Of a stretch of 44,261 nt of DNA, positions 1 through 5,983 are shown piece after piece. The stretch comes from a virus. Numbering within the stretch: the first letter of the stretch is position 1; each line of letters starts with the position of its first letter. The stretch spans positions 1-44,261 of the IMG/VR virus record IMGVR_UViG_3300031823_000013; one strand, given 5' to 3'. Both the position numbers and the translations under genes were made by a program. The notes beneath the pieces are model-generated. The model was not told the origin of the DNA. It saw only the letters and a list, made by a program, of their open reading frames with translations, and did not search any database.

Positions 1-72
1 GGATTAATTGCGCGCAGCGCTCGCGCTCTCTGGCCACTTTGCGAGCGGCGTGGGCTTCGATGCGCGCCGCGA
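1..72. repeat. Terminal direct repeat, left copy (circle junction)
   Basis: The first 72 bases are identical to 44190-44261. A small gene stays open across the join of the two copies. This is what a circular or circularly permuted genome gives when an assembler closes it with an overlap, so it is most likely an assembly overlap and not a biological terminal repeat. Confidence 0.95.
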
Positions 73-136
73 TTTCATCCAGGCTCCAATCCTCATTGCA
101 TATCCGCCACGCTAGTGCGCTCGGCTCATTGGTCAT
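1..136 (-). CDS. Small phage protein, N-terminal part (continues at 44092-44261)
   Basis: The ATG is at 134-136 and the frame runs off the left edge. Because of the 72-bp terminal repeat it continues in frame at the right end of the window and stops at 44092-44094, giving about 77 residues in all. The N-terminal half is rich in Glu, Arg and Ala and probably helical, with a run ARKVARERERCAQLI typical of small phage early proteins of unknown function. Its start overlaps the TGA of the upstream gene by four bases (ATGA), so it belongs to the leftward early operon. Confidence 0.75.
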   Translation of the reverse strand, partial: MTNEPSALAWRICNEDWSLDEIAARIEAHAARKVARERERCAQLI

Positions 137-306
137 GACGGCTCCTTACGTTTGCGTATCTCAGCCACAATATGCTCGCGCAGCGTAGGCGCACGATAAT
201 TCGGACATATCGTATTCACAATCTCCGCAGCCTCTTCCAGCGCTGCGTTGCGCATGGCGCGCATCAGGCGATCCATCATCGATTCATCTATCAAGCTGCG
301 GCTCAT
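133..306 (-). CDS. Small hypothetical early protein (57 aa)
   Basis: Translation begins MSRSLIDESMMDRLMRAMRN and ends RKRKEPS. It is probably all helical, with no recognised domain. The TGA overlaps the next start (ATGA), which supports translational coupling in the leftward operon. The 150-bp gap upstream (307-456) separates it from the rest of the operon and carries two perfect inverted repeats. Confidence 0.65.
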   Translation of the reverse strand: MSRSLIDESMMDRLMRAMRNAALEEAAEIVNTICPNYRAPTLREHIVAEIRKRKEPS

Positions 307-358
307 CGGTAAGCCCTCCGTGATGCAATAGGTAAGCTACACTGACCTGTTACACGGA

Positions 359-420
359 CTGAATCGGCATTCAGTAGCAATCGGTTAGCGAATCTCATCC
401 ATGATAAAGGACGTTATCAT
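359..420. other. Intergenic gap with two perfect inverted repeats
   Basis: Bases 307-456 hold no convincing gene; the longest leftward frame is 22 codons. Two perfect inverted repeats lie inside: 359-374 (arms CTGAAT/ATTCAG, loop CGGC) and 401-420 (arms ATGATAA/TTATCAT, loop of 6). Neither is followed by a T-run in the leftward direction. They may be operators, processing sites or attenuation hairpins in the leftward transcript. Confidence 0.5.
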
Positions 421-456
421 ACAGCGCTTGCCGATAAGCCATTGAGGCGTCATATA

Positions 457-696
457 TCATTTCGGCCACACCTTAATGCCATCCCATTCGCTGTAGGGCG
501 TCTTAATATTACCCGTCACTATAAGCGCGAATAATTTAGCTCTCTGGTATACGTTCTCTGCCGACTCACCGATCCAATGCGGCTCGTCTGGAAGCTCGGG
601 AATTTCGGCTTCCCATAGGCCATCTTCTCGCAGGGTTATCTCAAAGTCGATAATGCCGCCACCCTCAAGCAGGATAGACCTACAGACATCGCTCAT
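457..696 (-). CDS. Hypothetical protein, possibly HicB-like fold
   Basis: 79 residues. The pattern of two strands with DGLWEAEIPELPD, then GESAENVYQRAKLFALIV, resembles the partly degenerate RNase H-like fold of HicB antitoxins (a strand-rich stretch, a PELP segment, then a helix). There is no HicA-like toxin next to it and no C-terminal DNA-binding segment, so any antitoxin role is unsupported. The start overlaps the TGA of the upstream gene by four bases. Confidence 0.6.
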   Translation of the reverse strand: MSDVCRSILLEGGGIIDFEITLREDGLWEAEIPELPDEPHWIGESAENVYQRAKLFALIVTGNIKTPYSEWDGIKVWPK

Positions 697-1037
697 AGCT
701 CATTCTCGATATAGTCGGCTATCTCGTCAAACGACAAGCCCTCATCGTTCATGTCAGCTAGCGCTGCTTGCGCTTTCACAGTTAGCCTGTATTTACGCCT
801 AAGGGAAGGTGGCGGGTAACCTCTCGTGACCTCACCGTTGATATCATATTCATAGTAGCTGTAAGTTCCGAGTGGCTGTATCGGCACCGTCCGTTCCCAC
901 TTACTGGGATCGTGTAAATCACAGAAGACGCCAAGGCAGCAATAGCCGCTGTCATGGCGCAATGTGGACGGAGCTTGCTTGTAATCGCCGCTACGCAATG
1001 CCGCCACCCAGCGGGCTTTCATCTTACGGTTCATCAT
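693..1037 (-). CDS. Conserved phage protein with CCLGVFCD motif
   Basis: 114 residues. The N-terminal pattern (RWVAALRSGDYKQ, then GYCCLGVFCDL) and the C-terminal pattern (LADMNDEGLSFDEIADYIE) match a small phage family found in many tailed phages whose function I do not know. Two adjacent cysteines and a third one nearby could bind a metal. It overlaps both neighbours by four bases, so it is part of the leftward operon. Confidence 0.75.
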   Translation of the reverse strand: MMNRKMKARWVAALRSGDYKQAPSTLRHDSGYCCLGVFCDLHDPSKWERTVPIQPLGTYSYYEYDINGEVTRGYPPPSLRRKYRLTVKAQAALADMNDEGLSFDEIADYIENEL

Positions 1038-1336
1038 GCTAGAGGTCCTATATCATCGGGATTAGTGGGGTAGGGAGCTGGTGGCTCAGCTTCCAGCACT
1101 CCCAAGCGCTTCCAAATTACCTCGCGCCGCGTTTCGAGAGCGCAAAGTTCCTCATCCAGATCCCACAAATCTTGCTCAAGCTCTTTTATCTCCTGGCGTA
1201 TCTTATCCTTTGTCATTGCGTCCACCATTCTTAGCTGTCGCTTAATAAGAAACACCTCCGCCCCTAGCTTACGCATAGCATCCGCCGCATAAGGAAACCC
1301 ACGGGCGCTAAGCTCTTCCCATTCCTCTTCTGTCAT
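1034..1336 (-). CDS. Coiled-coil hypothetical protein
   Basis: 100 residues. It opens MTEEEWEELSARG; residues about 30-75 are a charged heptad-like stretch (IRQEIKELEQDLWDLDEEL) expected to form a coiled coil, followed by a short Pro-rich tail. The first residues resemble those of the gene just upstream (MTQEEWQLM), which hints at a local duplication. Function unknown. Confidence 0.65.
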   Translation of the reverse strand: MTEEEWEELSARGFPYAADAMRKLGAEVFLIKRQLRMVDAMTKDKIRQEIKELEQDLWDLDEELCALETRREVIWKRLGVLEAEPPAPYPTNPDDIGPLA

Positions 1337-1377
1337 TGCGCACCGTCCAGGTTAAGGGGTGACGTAATTATCCTTTG

Positions 1378-1536
1378 TCATTTAATCGATTCCTCTAGCT
1401 GCTCCAGAGCTTCGCGCAAGATAGAAGCCAGCTCCCGTATCTGCTCCTTAATTTGGAATACCTCATTCGCCAGCGCATGCACACAAACGCTAGTGGTGCG
1501 TTCCCCGCACATCAACTGCCATTCCTCTTGCGTCAT
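1378..1536 (-). CDS. Short helical hypothetical protein (52 aa)
   Basis: Begins MTQEEWQLMCGERTTSVCVH and ends in an amphipathic helix (ILREALEQLEESIK). The ATG overlaps the TGA of the upstream gene (ATGA). The first six residues are close to those of the downstream coiled-coil protein. No known domain. Confidence 0.6.
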   Translation of the reverse strand: MTQEEWQLMCGERTTSVCVHALANEVFQIKEQIRELASILREALEQLEESIK

Positions 1537-1973
1537 TTAATTGACTCCTTCAGCTCTTCCGGTGTTGCGCCCAGCAAGCCGGCAATGAAGCTCAGCACGG
1601 CATCCTTGCTACGCTGAAACTCATCCTTACCCATAGCCTTTAGGCTCTGGCTGCGAGCCGTAAATACCCATACAGTTTCACCCTCAGGGTACACGATGCT
1701 GAACTCGTCCATCGGGCGGATAAACGCAGCCACGCGTATAGCTTCCACCTTCGATGAGCATATCAGCGACTTGGCGTTGCAATAGCCGGCGCGGCATAGC
1801 GCGTATTTGCGCAGCATCTCCGCTGAGGTGAAGCGCTGCGCCAGCTTATCTGGCAGGTTCAGCCACGCCTCGTTGACCGCGGCCATATAGTGATTGTGGC
1901 TCTCGCGTGAGCGATGCTCTTCGGTGACAGCCACCAGCACTATAGGCGAGCCGCAGGTAGGGCATTCACGCAT
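1533..1973 (-). CDS. Conserved phage protein of alphaproteobacterial type
   Basis: 146 residues. A CPTCG zinc-knuckle-like start is followed by a long conserved region: SHNHYMAAVNEAWLNLP, LRKYALCRAGYCN, then SQSLKAMGKDEFQRSKDAVL. I recognise this pattern from many phages and prophages of Rhizobiales and relatives, where it usually sits near recombination or replication genes; its biochemical role is unknown. It lies between the ssDNA-binding-like gene and small unknowns. Confidence 0.75.
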   Translation of the reverse strand: MRECPTCGSPIVLVAVTEEHRSRESHNHYMAAVNEAWLNLPDKLAQRFTSAEMLRKYALCRAGYCNAKSLICSSKVEAIRVAAFIRPMDEFSIVYPEGETVWVFTARSQSLKAMGKDEFQRSKDAVLSFIAGLLGATPEELKESIK

Positions 1974-2181
1974 TGGCTATATGCTCCCATGCCTTATGAA
2001 TGTGCTTGTCCGCTTGGCGTGTATGGCCAAGATGCCAACAATGGCAAACCGGGCAGCGGTAGGGAGCGAGGCCCTTATCGTTATGCCTATACATCACGAG
2101 CAAAGCCTCCCTCGCATTGGTATAGCCCCGCTTGCTCTTACACACATCAGAAAGGGGGGGCTTCTGCGCCATCACTGTCAT
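1966..2181 (-). CDS. Small zinc-finger protein (CPxCHxWHLGH)
   Basis: I chose the ATG at 2179-2181 (71 residues) because a longer frame upstream would run far into the previous gene. The core is YRCPVCHCWHLGH, two Cys and several His in a treble-clef-like arrangement, preceded by a Lys/Arg-rich helix. This is a widespread small phage family, probably nucleic-acid or protein binding; exact role unknown. An alternative start three codons downstream (MAQKPP) is possible. Confidence 0.65.
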   Translation of the reverse strand: MTVMAQKPPLSDVCKSKRGYTNAREALLVMYRHNDKGLAPYRCPVCHCWHLGHTRQADKHIHKAWEHIANA

Positions 2182-2782
2182 CCCATGGCGGGGGTTCGGT
2201 GAACGAACTGGTAATCTCGGCATATTCTGGCGACTTAGCGATAACCTCCCGTTGCCACTCGGGGAGCGCTTGAAAGGCATCGCGGTCCCACGGGTCGCTG
2301 AAGCTAAAGCAGATCATCGAATTGTGCGGTGGCGTTAGCACGCGGCCGTTAGGCGCAAAGCCAGGGAAGCCTTTGGTAAGGCGAGCCACGCCATCAACGT
2401 TGACATAAACCTTACCATTGTCGGCTTTTCGATGCAGGATAGTCAGGAGAGCGCCCACACCGAGAAGCTTACCAATATCAAAAGTGCCGAATTCCACATC
2501 GCTAAAAGGCTGCCCTCGCCACGCCTCAAGATCATTGCGAAGGTTGCCTTTGGGGCTGCTGGTGTAGGTATAGCGCTTACGCACGCTAAATGGTCGCCCA
2601 TCTTCCATTAGCTCCTGCGTTAGCTCCCAGTGGATATCGATCTGGTGCTTCAGCGCCGGCTTATTTTCAAACGTAGTTTCCTGTGTGCCCAGGTCAACCA
2701 CGCGGTAGCACACGCCTACGTGGGTACCCGGGGGCACCTGCTCAAACTGCGTATCATTCTGTGGCGGCATCATTAACGGCAT
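2147..2782 (-). CDS. ssDNA-binding / phage replication-initiation-like protein
   Basis: 211 residues. It follows the family pattern PPGTHVGVCYRVVDLGTQ, then KRYTYTSSPKGNLRNDLEAWRG, then an FDIGKLLG segment and a C-terminal LPEWQREVIAKSPEY. This is the family NCBI names 'phage replication initiation protein, NGO0469 family', which looks like an OB-fold ssDNA-binding protein. The last 40 residues are Pro/Asp/Glu-rich and acidic, as in SSB tails. It sits next to the exonuclease-like gene, which suggests a joint role in recombination or replication. Confidence 0.75.
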   Translation of the reverse strand: MPLMMPPQNDTQFEQVPPGTHVGVCYRVVDLGTQETTFENKPALKHQIDIHWELTQELMEDGRPFSVRKRYTYTSSPKGNLRNDLEAWRGQPFSDVEFGTFDIGKLLGVGALLTILHRKADNGKVYVNVDGVARLTKGFPGFAPNGRVLTPPHNSMICFSFSDPWDRDAFQALPEWQREVIAKSPEYAEITSSFTEPPPWDDSDGAEAPPF

Positions 2783-2964
2783 CGCTTATCCCTCCATTCA
2801 AGGAACTCTTTGACTTCCTTGTCGGTGAAAGCTTCCTTCATCCATTCGATTGGGAAGCTGTCATGCATACCTATTCCCCGCTCATCTAGTAACTCACGGA
2901 AGCGATCCGCACGCTCATGGAACAGCGGTCGCATAAGCCATCCATATAGTTCCCGCCATAGCAT
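2773..2964 (-). CDS. Hypothetical protein (63 aa)
   Basis: The ATG at 2962-2964 was chosen because the nuclease gene upstream ends at 2969. It begins MLWRELYGWLMRPLFHERAD and is rich in Arg, Glu and Trp. No known domain. It is squeezed between the exonuclease-like and ssDNA-binding-like genes and overlaps the latter by 10 bases. Confidence 0.6.
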   Translation of the reverse strand: MLWRELYGWLMRPLFHERADRFRELLDERGIGMHDSFPIEWMKEAFTDKEVKEFLEWRDKRCR

Positions 2965-2968
2965 GCTC

Positions 2969-3709
2969 TTATCTCCCGATAAGCTGCTTAGCAGCGTTAC
3001 GTGTGGCCTCAGACCACAGGTAGCTCTCGAAGTTAGGCGCGAACATATTCGCCGCATGCTCCTTGCTAACCGTCAGCGAGAGCATGTGGCGCAGCGCATG
3101 AGCGCGCACCTTCAGCAACCATCGCGCCTGTTCCATGTCGATATCTTCCGGGCCGTAGACAGCGCTCTTCTTGGCTGTCACATAGGCTAGGAAAGGCTGG
3201 CGCTTAAGCGCGTCAGCATACAGCACCACCTGTACGGCATGATCCATCTTGGGCGACGAGGGACACTTTTCGGTGGTCTTTAGGTCAGCGAGATCCACAG
3301 GATAAAGGAAGTCCACGTATCCAAGCAGCGGTACTTCTATGCCGTCTATCCAGTGCTCCACACGGTATTGTACGGCATCCGGAATACCCCAATCCTGAAA
3401 AGCCTTAACAGCTTGATGGATCATATCTGGGATGAGCGCTCGCTGTTGAGCGATCTTGTCCGATATCTCCCCCATAGCCTCCATGTCGTACTGCGCCAGC
3501 GCAGCAGCCACAGCATCCTCCGCATATGTGCCGTAAAGGATCAGCTTAAGGCCAGCTTCCACAGCTGTACCACGCCACGCAGAAGGCCCAGCGTTATCCT
3601 TGATGCCGTAGAGATAGCGTATCACCCACAGCGCCGGCTCAGTGCTGTACGTTTGCAGCGATGAAGCCGACAAGTGCTTTATGCCGTGGCGTTCGAACGG
3701 GTTGGTCAT
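2969..3709 (-). CDS. PD-(D/E)XK exonuclease-like protein (RecB/Cas4-like fold)
   Basis: 246 residues. Residues 12-30 (HLSASSLQTYSTEP) match the start of PDDEXK_1 nucleases. RGTAVEAG at 46-53 takes the place of the usual G-T-x-x-H helix, with Glu51 where His is common. The catalytic motif is GYVDF (Asp133) followed by ADLKTT (Asp142-Leu-Lys144), then Gln160 in HAVQVVLY. It probably degrades or processes DNA ends for recombination or packaging. No cysteine cluster is seen, so it is not a typical Cas4 with a [4Fe-4S] site. Confidence 0.8.
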   Translation of the reverse strand: MTNPFERHGIKHLSASSLQTYSTEPALWVIRYLYGIKDNAGPSAWRGTAVEAGLKLILYGTYAEDAVAAALAQYDMEAMGEISDKIAQQRALIPDMIHQAVKAFQDWGIPDAVQYRVEHWIDGIEVPLLGYVDFLYPVDLADLKTTEKCPSSPKMDHAVQVVLYADALKRQPFLAYVTAKKSAVYGPEDIDMEQARWLLKVRAHALRHMLSLTVSKEHAANMFAPNFESYLWSEATRNAAKQLIGR

Positions 3710-3710
3710 T

Positions 3711-3902
3711 TCAGCAATATTCCTCAGAGTGGGCTTTGTAGTAGCCGGCCCAGTACGCTTTATCTACCGCTTCGCCATAGGTAAGCAGAGCATGCTCCAG
3801 ATCACGTATTAATCCCGCCAGCGAATAATCTTTACCAATCCAGACCTGCTCGTTGTACGGACTGTCAACGGGGATACGCTCTAAGATATCACTAATTGTC
3901 AT
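3711..3902 (-). CDS. Hypothetical protein (63 aa)
   Basis: The ATG at 3900-3902 lies two bases after the TGA of the upstream gene and has GGGAG five bases before it; a start four codons earlier (3914) would overlap that gene. It begins MTISDILERIPV and ends AYWAGYYKAHSEEYC. Aromatic-rich C-terminus, no recognised domain. Confidence 0.65.
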   Translation of the reverse strand: MTISDILERIPVDSPYNEQVWIGKDYSLAGLIRDLEHALLTYGEAVDKAYWAGYYKAHSEEYC

Positions 3903-3904
3903 GC

Positions 3905-4156
3905 TCACTCCCAATAAGCCGGGCTATAGCCGCGCCTGACGCGGTAGATCTCAACCGATAGCGTGTTGCGCCGCATGCCCAGCAGATGAGCGCAATCGCG
4001 CACCTCGCCACGTTCGCAAGCTTTCTTTGCTGCTAGCTTGCGGATCATATAAATCTGGAACGGCGAGAGCAGCGTTGTCTCATTGCGTGGTGTAACCTCA
4101 GCAAAGCCACCCAGCTTCCACAGCATCATCTCAGTGCTGGCAATGTGGAGGCTCAT
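3905..4156 (-). CDS. Putative helix-turn-helix protein
   Basis: 83 residues. The stretch LLSPFQIYMIRKLAAKKA followed by VRDCAHLLGMRRNTLSVEI reads as helix, then helix-turn-helix with a basic recognition helix (RRNTLS). It may be a small regulator of the leftward operon or of host genes. The fold is my inference from pattern alone. Confidence 0.6.
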   Translation of the reverse strand: MSLHIASTEMMLWKLGGFAEVTPRNETTLLSPFQIYMIRKLAAKKACERGEVRDCAHLLGMRRNTLSVEIYRVRRGYSPAYWE

Positions 4157-4266
4157 ATCGGCGCTCCAATCATCGCCCAGCCAATAGCCAGAGCTACGAT
4201 CAGCCCTAGCGCCATCTCGACAAGCGCCGAGCAGGGGTGGTCAATCAGCGGATGCTTTCGCGTCAT
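4153..4266 (-). CDS. Mini membrane protein (37 aa)
   Basis: The ATG at 4264-4266 has AGGAGA about seven bases upstream, which fixes the start inside the end of the previous gene. It has one membrane segment (ALVEMALGLIVALAIGWAMI) after a short polar N-terminus. It is too short for enzymatic activity; it may alter the membrane early in infection. It overlaps the next gene by four bases. Confidence 0.6.
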   Translation of the reverse strand: MTRKHPLIDHPCSALVEMALGLIVALAIGWAMIGAPI

Positions 4267-4621
4267 TTTCGCTTCTCCTACGCGCTCGATATTCCCTTGA
4301 GCGCTCCGTAGACGTTTTTGCACCGGGAGATTTGGCGTAGCCGTACTTCTTGCGCTTAGCGGCACCAGATAATTGCACCCGAGGCGTGATACGGTTCTTG
4401 AAAGCGCGCAACCTTGCGAAATAAAGATGAGCGCGTTCTCTCGCTACACAGCCACAGGAACGCGTATTGCCGCTACGCAGATTATTAGCGCGCACAATGA
4501 CCTCATTGCCGCATTTGCAGCGAGCTACCCATAGCGTTGTTGCTGGCAGATAGTCGGACTGCTTCACTACAGTGAGGGCCCCAAATCTATCGCCGGGCGC
4601 TATCGCCAATGGGCGACCCAT
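4241..4621 (-). CDS. Zinc-ribbon protein of the phage AP2/HNH-associated type
   Basis: 126 residues. Residues 10-60 show GDRFGALTVVKQ, then ARCKCGNEV and NTRSCGCV. This G-x-RFG-x-LTV / CxC...CGC ribbon is found at the N-terminus of many phage AP2-domain or HNH homing endonucleases and also alone. Here the rest is a highly basic tail (TERSREYRARRRSEN) with no HNH catalytic residues, so DNA binding is likelier than cleavage. Confidence 0.65.
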   Translation of the reverse strand: MGRPLAIAPGDRFGALTVVKQSDYLPATTLWVARCKCGNEVIVRANNLRSGNTRSCGCVARERAHLYFARLRAFKNRITPRVQLSGAAKRKKYGYAKSPGAKTSTERSREYRARRRSENDAKASAD

Positions 4622-4860
4622 CAGGCGGCACGCTTAATGCGGCTGGCGGGATTAACCCAATACATGCCCGCTTCCTGGAGCTTTTCGCATTCGGCGGCAT
4701 ACCATTCATAGGCGTCTTCAAGGTTAGCTTTAGCTTCCTCAAAGCGAGCCGTAGCTTCTGCCATGGCCTTGTCAGCCAGATACTCATGCCGCTTAGTAAG
4801 AAGCTCTATACGCTTGCTGGCATAGTACTGTGCGCGCTGTGGATGTTTAACAGTCTTCAT
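4621..4860 (-). CDS. Coiled-coil hypothetical protein (79 aa)
   Basis: The ATG at 4858-4860 (MKTVKHPQRAQYY) overlaps the end of the 40-aa membrane gene. Residues 15-60 form a continuous charged helix (KRHEYLADKAMAEATARFEE). Its stop overlaps the start of the zinc-ribbon gene. Function unknown. Confidence 0.6.
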   Translation of the reverse strand: MKTVKHPQRAQYYASKRIELLTKRHEYLADKAMAEATARFEEAKANLEDAYEWYAAECEKLQEAGMYWVNPASRIKRAA

Positions 4861-4969
4861 CTTTACATGCTCCCAGCTTAGCGGCACGGCCGACACCGAT
4901 GCCGAGAATGAAACCAACCGCTACCCAAACCGCGACTATTGCAGCCGCCCATTCGAGGAAGAGCGTCAT
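4847..4969 (-). CDS. Mini membrane protein (40 aa)
   Basis: Begins MTLFLEWAAAIVAVWVAVGF, one clear membrane helix ending in a GxGxG segment, then a short charged tail (RAAKLGACKDEDC). The ATG overlaps the TGA of the first operon gene (ATGA). It is below the usual length cut-off of gene finders. Role unknown; with the 37-aa protein it makes two early membrane peptides. Confidence 0.6.
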   Translation of the reverse strand: MTLFLEWAAAIVAVWVAVGFILGIGVGRAAKLGACKDEDC

Positions 4970-5130
4970 TGCTCGCCCTCCGCCTCGGAGAAGCGCCGCC
5001 ACACTTCATAGTGCTTAAGGCCAAGCAACCGCGCCGCGTCTTCTAGCTCCTTGCGGGTAGCGAACTGCTCGAATACGGGCTTACTCCCGTTGCGACCCAT
5101 TACCGTGTAGGTGAGTTTCCAGGGCTTCAT
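4966..5130 (-). CDS. First gene of leftward early operon (54 aa)
   Basis: Begins MKPWKLTYTVMGRNGSKPVF and continues with a helical, charged segment. An in-frame ATG four codons upstream is an alternative. It is about 20 bases downstream of the predicted start of the leftward transcript, so it is expected to be expressed first. No recognised domain. Confidence 0.6.
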   Translation of the reverse strand: MKPWKLTYTVMGRNGSKPVFEQFATRKELEDAARLLGLKHYEVWRRFSEAEGEQ

Positions 5131-5156
5131 GCTGATCCCCATCCGCTATGGACGGC

Positions 5157-5185
5157 AATCTAATGCGGTCATGCTACCGCGTCAA
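5157..5185 (-). promoter_or_regulatory. Leftward early promoter with inverted repeat in the spacer
   Basis: On the minus strand a TTGACG -35 (5180-5185) and a TAGATT -10 (5157-5162) are separated by 17 bases. The spacer holds a perfect inverted repeat, GCGGT-6-ACCGC (5165-5180), that just touches the -35, a good place for a repressor. Its sequence differs from the GCGGGAA repeat at the switch. It points at the operon that starts at 5130. Confidence 0.65.
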
Positions 5186-5296
5186 TAGGAAAATGCGGAA
5201 ATTATTCACGCACTATCTTTCCGCTAGCTATTTGCCAGCGTTCCCGATATAGCCCTGTAACCGAATGTTAATAGGACGTAACGCACATTAAAGGGA

Positions 5297-5314
5297 GGAA
5301 GGCCCCCGCCTTCC
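5297..5314 (-). terminator. Possible weak terminator after the repressor gene
   Basis: A perfect 7-bp stem (GGAAGGC/GCCTTCC, loop of four C) lies 115 bases beyond the repressor stop in the leftward direction. Only a short TCCCTTT follows, so an intrinsic terminator would be weak. It lies between the repressor and the early leftward promoter, where a terminator would be useful. Confidence 0.35.
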
Positions 5315-5317
5315 ACC

Positions 5318-5740
5318 ATGGTAGGGATGATTCGTGTGTTTACGAAGGCAGAGTTAGAGCTTGCCGAGTTCGTAGTCGCGCATTACCCAGCTTATAAATG
5401 GGCAGCCCCAAAGCTCAGAAGGGAGCGCTCATTTGGGAGGATCAAGGCCCTCAAAGAGCGCATCTATAAGGCTAAGCGCGGCCTCCTCGTCGGGAAGGTG
5501 GCCATCGGCTGCCTTCTGACGCAGGGCCTTATATATACGAGCAGCGAGATCGGCGTGGTGGCCTTCCCGGTTCGGCCCATCATAGCGTTCGAGACGCATG
5601 TGCCGGTCGGCAGCGCGCAGGGCGAGCTTAAAAAGCTTGGTATCCATATCCCCGCCGCTTGCAGCGCGAGCCTCAGCTCCGATGAGATCGGGCGTGCTTA
5701 CGCCAAGCACCTGAGCGAGACGCGCAACCTGTGCGGCTGA
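5318..5740 (+). CDS. Doubtful ORF, partly antisense to the repressor gene
   Basis: An open frame of 140 codons starts at 5318. Its first 37 residues (MIRVFTKAELELAEFVVAHY and on) lie in otherwise empty DNA and look protein-like; the rest is antisense to the repressor gene. The FTKAEL start and later RIKALKERIYKAKRG faintly recall the FTPKED...VRNRAQKIG pattern of the SANT-like gene at 6457. No good SD is seen; a hairpin lies directly upstream. Without it, 5131-5428 holds only the promoter region and the hairpin. Confidence 0.25.
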   Translation: MVGMIRVFTKAELELAEFVVAHYPAYKWAAPKLRRERSFGRIKALKERIYKAKRGLLVGKVAIGCLLTQGLIYTSSEIGVVAFPVRPIIAFETHVPVGSAQGELKKLGIHIPAACSASLSSDEIGRAYAKHLSETRNLCG

Positions 5741-5932
5741 GGGTTCGCCCCCCTTGCCGTTGCGCAGCATGCGAACAAAGTCCGGCTTATTTGTGACCGC
5801 AAGGGAAATGGCGCGGTCGGTTAGCCGCCGCCTGCCACCATTGCTAGCCTCGCTCTTTACGCGGTCGATCAACCGCAAAATGCGTTCATGTCTCATGGCT
5901 CTTATAGGAGCATAGCGGGAAAGCGCGTGCAT
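5429..5932 (-). CDS. Cro/CI-type HTH repressor
   Basis: 167 residues from the ATG at 5930-5932, which has GGGAG nine bases upstream; an ATG at 5894-5896 would give 155 residues without a good SD. Residues 15-80 form an XRE-type HTH: ILRLIDRVKSEA, then LTDRAISLAVTNKPDFVRM, then AAQVARLAQVLGVSTPDLI. The C-terminal half is helical and has no LexA-like Ser/Lys peptidase motif, so SOS self-cleavage is not expected. It faces the small regulator at 5984 across shared operator DNA, like lambda cI and cro. Confidence 0.8.
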   Translation of the reverse strand: MHALSRYAPIRAMRHERILRLIDRVKSEASNGGRRRLTDRAISLAVTNKPDFVRMLRNGKGGEPSAAQVARLAQVLGVSTPDLIGAEARAASGGDMDTKLFKLALRAADRHMRLERYDGPNREGHHADLAARIYKALRQKAADGHLPDEEAALSLIDALFEGLDPPK

Positions 5933-5947
5933 CAGTAAAGACTCCCG

Positions 5948-5983
5948 TTGACTTGGCGGGAACAATGCCGCATATATTCCCGC
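5948..5983 (+). promoter_or_regulatory. Switch region: overlapping divergent promoters and operator
   Basis: Rightward: TTGACT (5948-5953) and CATATATT (5971-5978) give a promoter whose start falls at or next to the ATG at 5984. Leftward: TTGTCT (complement of 5995-6000) and TATATG (complement of 5971-5976), spacing 18, would drive the repressor. Both use the same AT-rich -10. A perfect inverted repeat GCGGGAA (5956-5962) / TTCCCGC (5977-5983) brackets that -10, and another GCGGGAA sits at 5915-5921. Confidence 0.7.

Noticed and set aside
1-72. True terminal redundancy (short direct terminal repeats as in T7)
   Set aside because: The repeat lies inside a gene that needs a single copy to be intact, and its length is typical of an assembler overlap.
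457-696. HicA/HicB toxin-antitoxin system
   Set aside because: Only a weak HicB-like fold pattern and no HicA-like toxin next to it.
4241-4621. Complete homing endonuclease
   Set aside because: Only the zinc-ribbon module is present; no HNH or AP2 residues follow in the basic tail.
4587-4787. 66-codon reverse ORF
   Set aside because: Shadow of the coiled-coil gene 4621-4860, whose boundaries overlap its neighbours cleanly.
5948-5950. TTG start for the Cro-position gene
   Set aside because: It would coincide with the -35 element and lacks an SD; ATG 5984 matches the family start and the predicted transcription start.
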